This document shows, piece after piece, positions 58,032-64,000 of a stretch of DNA of 64,000 bases. Within the stretch, counting starts at the first letter, position 1. Each line of letters begins with the position of its first letter. The notes under the pieces are model-generated. The model ran no database searches, had not been told where the DNA came from, and saw only the letters and a list, made by a program, of their open reading frames with translations. This stretch comes from Marivivens donghaensis (GTDB lineage Bacteria > Pseudomonadota > Alphaproteobacteria > Rhodobacterales > Rhodobacteraceae). A program made the position numbers and the translations under genes. Where the stretch lies: assembly GCF_030410045.1 (NCBI RefSeq), contig NZ_JAUFRA010000006.1:248001-312000 (forward strand), read 5' to 3'.

Positions 58032-60094
58032 CGCCGCCCTTCACGCAGCCACGCGGCAAGGATCAGAGCCGCGGCCAGGATCAGGAACAACCACGCTGGG
58101 ACGAGTGGGAAGACCGCAACCTCAGCCGTGCGATAGGCCCCGCGTGGGGTGATTCCGATCCAACCGTTGCCCGCCGCCACGCGACCCGCCCGCACAGGGC
58201 GAACGTCGAATGTGCCATCCTCCATCCGCAGGGTGCCGCCGCCTGTGGCCTCGATCAAGGGGGCGATAACGGTGTTGGTCGCGATGGTTTCTTCGAACTC
58301 TTTGGGGGCGGCAGGTCCAGCGGCAATGACCGTTTCCTGATCGCCCTCGCGGATGCGATAGAGCCCCATGTCGATCGCATCAAAGCTGGTTTCAAACCGA
58401 CCAGGGGCCGTCTGGGTGAGGACCATCTGAACCTCTGTTCCATCAGGCGCGATAACTGTCGCACTGCCAACCGTATCGCCCAATGTGCGCCGAATGATGC
58501 GGATCGATTGACCTGTGACCTCAGCCCAGAGAGCTTCTTCTTCGAGCTCGGGTTCCTTCATCATCCAGTGTGCCAGACGGCGCAGTAGCTCGAGCTGCGG
58601 ACCACCGCCCTCAACACCGCGATCCCAGAGCCACGATTGATCCGACGTCAGCAAGGCAACACGCCCATCGCCCACACGGTTCAACACCAAGAGCGGGCGA
58701 TCATCGGGGCCTGTCATGACAACCTCGGCGTCGGGCGTGGGCACGACGTCCATCAATCTAAACCAACGGCCCCAACCCGCCGATCCATCCTCGCGGCGGT
58801 CGGTGTAATCCTCTAGCCCTTCGGTCACAGGGTGCCGTTGGCCGAGGTCGGATACGGTGGGAACAAAGCCCTCTTCGATCACGCGGGCGGTTGGTGCGCC
58901 GGGGATCACATCGCCCAAGGCGCTGCGGTAAATGCTATCCGCCGTCCCGAACTCTGGCCCAGAGGACACCAAAAGCGCGCCGCCCTGTTCCACGTAATTC
59001 GCGATGTTTTCATAGTAGGCGTTCGGCAGGATCCCGCGCCGCCGATAGCGGTCAAAGATGATCAGGTCGAAATCGTTGATCTTTTCGAGGAACAACTCGC
59101 GGGTCGGGAAGGCGATCAGCGATAGCTCGTCCACGGGCACGCCGTCTTGTTTTTCGGGCGGACGCAGAATGGTGAAATGGACCAGATCCACGGCGCGGTC
59201 GGACTTCAACAGGTTGCGCCATGTCCGTTCGCCCGCATGAGGTTCGCCAGAGACCAGCAAAACTCGCAGCCGATCACGCACGCCGTTGATTTGCACAACG
59301 GCGGCGTTGTTGCGGTCGGTCAGTTCGGTCGGATCGGCCGTGGTCGCGAATTGTAGAACGTTCATTCCGCCATGCGGCAGGGTGATCGGCAGGTCGATAT
59401 CTTGGCCCAAGGGCACGTCAAACCGCATCGGTACGCCGCCATCAATCGCGATGGTCAGTGGGGCGAGGCCGCCGTTCGTTGGCGCGTTGCCCTGATCCTC
59501 GATCCGTAGGGTGAGCGAAACGGCTTCGCCGATGATGGCAAAGGCAGGCGCGTTGCGCACGATCAGGCGGCGGTCCCAATCGGTGGCTTTGCCCGATTGC
59601 AAAAGGTGCACAGGCGCAGGCACGGTGGGCATACGGTCCATGTCGTGGATACGTCCATCAGACAGCAACACAACGCCCGCGATCCGCCCCGATGGTTCCT
59701 CGGCCAACGCTTCGGTCAGGGCGGTCATGGCACGAGTGCCCGTATCACCTGTCCCGTCAGGCACGGTGATTTCACGCAGTTCGGTATTGGCAAAGCCCGC
59801 GACCTCGCGCCGCAAGTTCGCCAGCGCATCGGCCGTTTGGCTGGGGCGATCGCTGACGGATTGGCTCGCACTGTCGTCGATCACCGCGATCACGATGTCA
59901 GAAAGAGCCTCGCGGTTTTCGCGTTGCAGGGCAGGGTTTGCCAAAGCGACCAGCAACGCCACCGCCGCGAAACCACGCAGCCACCAGCCCCGCAATCCGC
60001 GCCAGAGCGACAGACCGATCACCGCCGCGCTGAGCGCTGCAATCGCCCAGATGAACGGCCAGCCGATCAGCGGATCAAACACAACACCCGTCAT
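58028..60094 (-). CDS. Large membrane protein with vWA/GATase-like periplasmic part
   Basis: 688 residues. Two membrane segments at the start (IWAIAALSAAVIGLSLWRGL and FAAVALLVALANPAL) and one at the very end (PAWLFLILAAALILAAWL) enclose a long soluble part. IVIAVIDDSASQSVSD contains a DxSxS pattern as in von Willebrand A metal sites. The middle (LLVSSGPEFGTADSIYRSAL, near FDLIIFDRYRRRGILPN) looks like a glutamine-amidotransferase-type fold without an obvious catalytic Cys. It overlaps the DUF4159 gene by 4 bases and belongs to the MoxR-DUF58 group. Function unknown. Confidence 0.75.
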   Translation of the reverse strand: MTGVVFDPLIGWPFIWAIAALSAAVIGLSLWRGLRGWWLRGFAAVALLVALANPALQRENREALSDIVIAVIDDSASQSVSDRPSQTADALANLRREVAGFANTELREITVPDGTGDTGTRAMTALTEALAEEPSGRIAGVVLLSDGRIHDMDRMPTVPAPVHLLQSGKATDWDRRLIVRNAPAFAIIGEAVSLTLRIEDQGNAPTNGGLAPLTIAIDGGVPMRFDVPLGQDIDLPITLPHGGMNVLQFATTADPTELTDRNNAAVVQINGVRDRLRVLLVSGEPHAGERTWRNLLKSDRAVDLVHFTILRPPEKQDGVPVDELSLIAFPTRELFLEKINDFDLIIFDRYRRRGILPNAYYENIANYVEQGGALLVSSGPEFGTADSIYRSALGDVIPGAPTARVIEEGFVPTVSDLGQRHPVTEGLEDYTDRREDGSAGWGRWFRLMDVVPTPDAEVVMTGPDDRPLLVLNRVGDGRVALLTSDQSWLWDRGVEGGGPQLELLRRLAHWMMKEPELEEEALWAEVTGQSIRIIRRTLGDTVGSATVIAPDGTEVQMVLTQTAPGRFETSFDAIDMGLYRIREGDQETVIAAGPAAPKEFEETIATNTVIAPLIEATGGGTLRMEDGTFDVRPVRAGRVAAGNGWIGITPRGAYRTAEVAVFPLVPAWLFLILAAALILAAWLREGRR

Positions 60095-62844
60095 TGCCCC
60101 AACCTATCGAGTAGCGCAGGCACGTGGACCTGATCCGATTTATAATTGCCCGTCAGTACATGCATGACGAGGTTTACGCCGAACCGATATGCGATCTCGC
60201 GTTGGCGTTCGCCCGCCATACCGCGCCCAACAGGGAGCAGGCGGCGACCCGCCTCATCCATCGCCCAAGCCGAGGCCCAATCGTTGCCACCGATCACCAC
60301 AGGCGTCACCCCATCGTTGAGGTTGCGGAACGGCATCCCGTCGATCTGTTCCGCGTCAGGCGGTGAGGCTTCGACCCAGACCTCGGGCGAATTGTAGCGA
60401 CCGGGGAAATCTTGGAGCAGGTAGAAGGTCCGCGTCAGAACGTGGTCTTCGGGGATCGGTTCAATAGGCGGAATGTCGAGCCCTGCCGCAATCGCCTGCA
60501 GTTTGCGCGCCTCAGGGGTGGAGGTGCCATATTGCGCCACATCGCCATCACGCGTGTCAAAGAGGATCATCCCGCCGCTGCGTAAATAGCGGTTCAGCTT
60601 CGCATAGGCTTCGCGGCTGGGCATCGGTTGATTGGGGGTGATCGGCCAGTAGAGCAGCGGAAAGAACGACAGTTCATCCATCTCGATATTCACGCCGATC
60701 GGGTTTGCGGGTTCAATGGACGTCCGCCGATAGAGCGTATCCGACAACCCATAGAGCCCCGCGTAAGAGATATCATCAATCGCCTGATCACCCGTTATGA
60801 CATAGGCGAGCACCACGTCCGAGGTCGCCGCGATGGCAAAGCTGTCGTCCTGCGCCATGCCGTCCCGTGGCATCAGGCCCAGCGCGATCAGCCCGGCCAT
60901 TACCGCCCGTGCGCCGCGCAGGCGGCCCGAGACGGACAATGACGCGATAATATCCGCCATCAAAACGAGCAAAGCGGCAAAGAGCAATGCCCCCTTGAGC
61001 GGGGTCGTCGTCGCGTCGCGTGCGCCCTCAACCGTGATGCCAGCGGGCCATGTTGCGGGAGTAAGCGTGCTGTCCGTGGTCAACACGTTCACGGCCAATG
61101 CGCGATCCTCGCCGCTATACAAACCGGGGTGAAGGTCGGCGCCAACGGTGCCTTCGGCAATGCGTTCGCCGCTCACACCCGCAAGCGTTCCCGCGTCTCG
61201 CAACGTGCCCGCAGCGTCCAGAACCCGCTCTGGCATCCATGTGGTGCCTGCGAGGTCGTCCAATGTCGGTTGCGATGGGCGCGTCGATACCGCCAGCCGT
61301 TCGAGCATCTGAACAAAGAGGCCAGAGAGTGGCAGGTTCGACCATTCCGCATTTGCGGTGACGTGGAACAGAACGATCTGTCCCGCACCCAGTTCCGCCC
61401 GCGTCACAAGCGGCGTGCCGTCAGTCAGTTGCGCAATCACACGCTCTGCAAGGGTGGGATCGGGTTGGGCCACCACCTGCGATGTCACCTCCACATCATC
61501 AGGCACAGTGAGCCCCGCGAAAGGCGAAGTCCCCGAAAAAGTATCGAGCGTTTTGGGCGCACCCCAGCTCATCGTGCCGCCGACACTTCGGCCACCTGAC
61601 CGCAGGCGCACAGGCATCAACGGATCGTCCTCTAACCGCGATAGCTCCGCCGCCGCCATCCGTGGCCCTGCGAACCGCACCAATAGCCCGCCGTTTTCGA
61701 CCCATGCGGTGATCGCCTCGGATTCGAGCGGGGACAACGTCGCCACATCGGCGAGGATGATCACGTCGGGATTGGCGGGGATCACATCGCTGAGCGGCAG
61801 TTCGAGGAGGTCCGCATTTTCCGCAAGCGCTTCGCGCAGATAATAAAGGGGGGACAGGAGTTCCAATCCCTCGCGCGATGCCCCGCCAGAAATCAGCGCC
61901 ACCTCGCGCCGTTTCAGGCTGTCGTCAGTCAGCGTCACCGCGCCCGCTGTGGATTGGCCGATCAGTTCAAACCGCGTCACCCGATTGCGCAACTCTGGCG
62001 GCAGTTCAAAGGTGACGGAGGCCTCAATAGCCTCCGCCGCAAAGGTCATTGCTTGGGTGGCGAGCTGGCGTTCAATCCCAGACGGGTCTAGGCCGATTGC
62101 GGCCACCGATAGATCAACCTCAACTCCCGAGATGCTGCGCAGGGCGGTCAGCGTAACTTTCCCATCCGCGAATTCGGCGGGGCGTAGGGCGTAAACGGGG
62201 CGCGTGGTTTCAAATACGCGCAGATCGCCGTGAGATTGGAATGCGGTGATAAGATCAGTCCGCGTGTCGCGGTCCAGCCCATCAGACAGCCAGTAGGTGT
62301 CGAACGATCCCTCAAGCCCCGTGATCCATGCGCTGAGGTCGTCTGCCGCTGGTTCCCACGGGTTTGCCGTCAGCCCCGCGACCGTTCGCCCAACGGCGTC
62401 TGCTGATTGAAACGTAACGCCATCGGCAGGCAAATCGGTCAGGGAAACAACAGCGACCGTGCGCCCTTGCCGTCCTGCAGTCGCCACCATCGCGTCGATG
62501 CGGTCCAACCTCGTCGCCCAATCCCGCGCACTGGCCCAAGTGCCATCAGTGACGATCAACAGTGGGCCAGCGCCGCCCTCTGTTTGCTGCGGGTTCAACA
62601 CTGGACCCGCAAAGCCATTAATCATCGCCGCAACAGCCAAAGACCGCAAAAGCAACAGCCACCACGGTGTGCGATCCGTCTGAACCTCATTGTCAGACAG
62701 CCCGAGGAGAAGCGCCACACCAGGAAAGCGGCGGCGGATCGGGGCAGGGGGCACAGCGCGAAGCACGATCCACAAGATCGGCAGAGCGACCAGCGCAATC
62801 AAAAGCCAAGGGGCTGCGAAACCTATGGGGCCGAGTTGGAACAT
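60091..62844 (-). CDS. DUF4159 protein with BatA-like N-terminus
   Basis: 917 residues from the ATG at 62844. The N-terminus (FAAPWLLIALVALPILWIVL, then PAPIRRRFPGVALLLGL) matches the BatA aerotolerance N-terminal domain. A vWA-like stretch follows (GGAGPLLIVTDGTWASARDW). A membrane span is near 640-660 (GALLFAALLVLMADIIASL). The last 230 residues hold DUF4159 (DELSFFPLLYWPITPNQPMP and YLRSGGMILFDTRDG). It starts 2 bases after the DUF58 stop. Such proteins accompany MoxR ATPases; role unknown. Confidence 0.82.
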   Translation of the reverse strand: MFQLGPIGFAAPWLLIALVALPILWIVLRAVPPAPIRRRFPGVALLLGLSDNEVQTDRTPWWLLLLRSLAVAAMINGFAGPVLNPQQTEGGAGPLLIVTDGTWASARDWATRLDRIDAMVATAGRQGRTVAVVSLTDLPADGVTFQSADAVGRTVAGLTANPWEPAADDLSAWITGLEGSFDTYWLSDGLDRDTRTDLITAFQSHGDLRVFETTRPVYALRPAEFADGKVTLTALRSISGVEVDLSVAAIGLDPSGIERQLATQAMTFAAEAIEASVTFELPPELRNRVTRFELIGQSTAGAVTLTDDSLKRREVALISGGASREGLELLSPLYYLREALAENADLLELPLSDVIPANPDVIILADVATLSPLESEAITAWVENGGLLVRFAGPRMAAAELSRLEDDPLMPVRLRSGGRSVGGTMSWGAPKTLDTFSGTSPFAGLTVPDDVEVTSQVVAQPDPTLAERVIAQLTDGTPLVTRAELGAGQIVLFHVTANAEWSNLPLSGLFVQMLERLAVSTRPSQPTLDDLAGTTWMPERVLDAAGTLRDAGTLAGVSGERIAEGTVGADLHPGLYSGEDRALAVNVLTTDSTLTPATWPAGITVEGARDATTTPLKGALLFAALLVLMADIIASLSVSGRLRGARAVMAGLIALGLMPRDGMAQDDSFAIAATSDVVLAYVITGDQAIDDISYAGLYGLSDTLYRRTSIEPANPIGVNIEMDELSFFPLLYWPITPNQPMPSREAYAKLNRYLRSGGMILFDTRDGDVAQYGTSTPEARKLQAIAAGLDIPPIEPIPEDHVLTRTFYLLQDFPGRYNSPEVWVEASPPDAEQIDGMPFRNLNDGVTPVVIGGNDWASAWAMDEAGRRLLPVGRGMAGERQREIAYRFGVNLVMHVLTGNYKSDQVHVPALLDRLGQ

Positions 62845-62846
62845 CG

Positions 62847-63710
62847 TTATTTCCGCTCCATCGCGCCGTAGAGCCACAATAGGGCCGAGGCCGCGCTCTG
62901 CCCTGTGTGATGCGAGTGAAACTGCCACCCCGCCACGCGTGCCAGATGCGCCAGCCGATCTTTGCGTTCGGCGAGCCGTTCGAGGTAGCGTTCCTTTAGA
63001 TCGCCCGCTTTTTGCGTTTCGTGGGTTAGGCTACCGCCCATCGACTGAAACACCGTCCGCCCGTCAAAGGGAAAGGCCTCTTCCTGCGGGTCAAGCACCT
63101 GAAGGATCGCGCCGCCAATGCCACGATCCGCTGCACGCAGCATTGCGTCCTCAACGCCCGCGATGTCCCCCATAAAGTCAGAGACAAAGAGGGCGCGGGA
63201 ATGGGGCAGCATCCCGTCGGTGTCAGGGCTGCCGTAATCATCGGTCGATTGTTCCGCCAATAGCTCTGCCAGATGGAGCGCCTGGGCTTCACCGCGTTTC
63301 GGCGGGAGCCGTAGGCCCGTCAGGCCCACCCGTTCGCCACCCCGCAACAGTAGGATCGCGAGGGACAGGGCCAGTACACTTGCGCGGTGACCCTTGGTCT
63401 CATCGCCCGAGGTGAACGACATCGACGCCGCGCGATCGACCCAGAGGATCACCGACTGCGCGATCTGCCATTCTTTGTCCTGAATAAAGGCCGTGTCGGA
63501 TCTTGCGGACCGACGCCAGTCAATCAGACGTGCCTCATCGTGGGGCTGCGCTGGGCGGTATTGCCAGAACGTGTCGCCTAGACCTGCGCGCCGCCTACCG
63601 TGATCGCCTAGAATAACGGTGGTCGCCAAATGCTCTGCCTGCGCGAGAAGCGCAGGAAGCGGGGCCGCTAAACGCTCTGCCCCAGCACGCAAGGCAAGGG
63701 CATCACTCAC
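62847..63710 (-). CDS. DUF58 domain protein
   Basis: 287 residues, soluble. The DUF58 motif DEARLIDWRRSARSDTAFIQD is followed by a vWA-like fold (VILWVDRAASMSFTSGDETK; the usual DxSxS is partly altered to DRAAS, so the metal site may be lost). DUF58 proteins work with MoxR AAA ATPases in assembling or activating other proteins. The start overlaps the moxR stop by 4 bases (63707-63710). Confidence 0.88.
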   Translation of the reverse strand: MSDALALRAGAERLAAPLPALLAQAEHLATTVILGDHGRRRAGLGDTFWQYRPAQPHDEARLIDWRRSARSDTAFIQDKEWQIAQSVILWVDRAASMSFTSGDETKGHRASVLALSLAILLLRGGERVGLTGLRLPPKRGEAQALHLAELLAEQSTDDYGSPDTDGMLPHSRALFVSDFMGDIAGVEDAMLRAADRGIGGAILQVLDPQEEAFPFDGRTVFQSMGGSLTHETQKAGDLKERYLERLAERKDRLAHLARVAGWQFHSHHTGQSAASALLWLYGAMERK

Positions 63711-64000
63711 GCGGCGGCCTCAACCTTGGTGATTTGGGCGGAAACGGTGTCGATGATGGATGTGAGGCTCTCACCCCGCGCTCGTGCCGCAAAGGACAAT
63801 GCCATACGGTGCGATAGAACAGGGGCGGCGAGCGCACGCACATCTTCGGGCGAAGGGGCTAGTCGCCCGTTCATCAGTGCCTCAGCCCGTGCGCAGAGCA
63901 TCAGCGCCTGCGCCGCACGCGGACCCGGACCCCAGGCCACGTTTTGGCGGATCAATTTGGGGGCATCTGCATCAGGACGGCAAGCCCGCACCAGATCGAG
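63707..64000 (-). CDS. MoxR-type AAA ATPase, C-terminal part (runs off the window)
   Basis: 98 codons of the C-terminus; the start lies beyond position 64000. IRQNVAWGPGPRAAQALMLC and LAPSPEDVRALAAPVLSHRM are the AAA lid-domain motifs of MoxR proteins, which use ATP to remodel partners. It heads the DUF58-DUF4159-688-residue gene set, each joined to the next by 4-base or 2-base spacing. Confidence 0.9.
   Translation of the reverse strand, partial: LDLVRACRPDADAPKLIRQNVAWGPGPRAAQALMLCARAEALMNGRLAPSPEDVRALAAPVLSHRMALSFAARARGESLTSIIDTVSAQITKVEAAA

Noticed and set aside
1..64000. tRNA genes, CRISPR arrays, prophage or transposase genes
   Set aside because: No clover-leaf with a T-loop GGTTCGAATCC-type segment, no spaced direct repeats, and no recombinase, capsid or transposase motif was found.

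Overview
The window looks like core chromosome of an alphaproteobacterium of the order Rhodobacterales (Roseobacter group). The base composition is GC-rich. The fdxE-type [2Fe-2S] ferredoxin closely resembles Rhodobacter ferredoxin VI, and several small families are typical of this order (DUF2842, DUF2065 after hflKC, CHCC zinc finger). I see no tRNA, rRNA, CRISPR array, insertion sequence or prophage. Genes are packed tightly, many with 4-base stop/start overlaps, and no stretch over about 300 bases lacks a gene. The longest gaps are 55579-55836 (dispersed repeats and a terminator) and 23038-23279 (the divergent secG/purA promoter region).

Layout. 1-9.5 kb: an OmpA-type lipoprotein, endonuclease III, two PfkB-family sugar/nucleoside kinases, gltX, an MFS carrier, a periplasmic copper chaperone pair, ribosomal protein L28, and an alpha/beta hydrolase coupled to a MeaB-type GTPase. 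9.5-19.4 kb, all on the minus strand: a catabolic cluster consisting of a polar-amino-acid-type ABC importer (ATPase, binding protein, two permeases), two glutamine-synthetase-like ligases, a class I amidotransferase, an uncharacterised 75-residue protein and a gamma-glutamylputrescine-oxidase-like FAD enzyme, with a DegT-type aminotransferase at its end. Together they suggest uptake of an amine or basic amino acid and breakdown through gamma-glutamyl intermediates. Three related palindromes and two hairpins lie in the intergenic gaps. 19.5-33 kb: housekeeping genes rlmJ, pyrG, secG, purA, thiN, sdaA, rpiA and gor, plus a large acidic protein of unknown role. 33-37 kb: the membrane-protease regulators hflK-hflC-DUF2065 and a DegP-type protease. 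37-45 kb: ferredoxin, a secreted FG-GAP-like protein, cobS/cobT (divergent), a KefB-type antiporter and a long protein that looks like a GspL/PilM-like domain joined to a PilP/GspC-like domain. 45-52 kb: SIMPL protein, metY, a sulfotransferase divergent from a GlcNAc-transferase-like enzyme, HIT protein, modA and an ABC ATPase. 52-64 kb: polA, hsp20, a trypsin-like protease, a DUF599 protein and a MoxR-DUF58-DUF4159-type gene set that runs off the window edge.

The most interesting signals are non-coding or in poorly described proteins: an apparent ROSE-type RNA thermometer with an RpoH-like promoter before hsp20; the 75-residue gene held between puuA-like and puuB-like genes by start/stop overlaps; the single-chain GspL/PilP-like protein; a hairpin that would bury the ribosome binding site of the DegT aminotransferase gene; and a 28-bp repeat found three times between genes. 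Assignments come from reading motifs and family resemblance; no database search was run.
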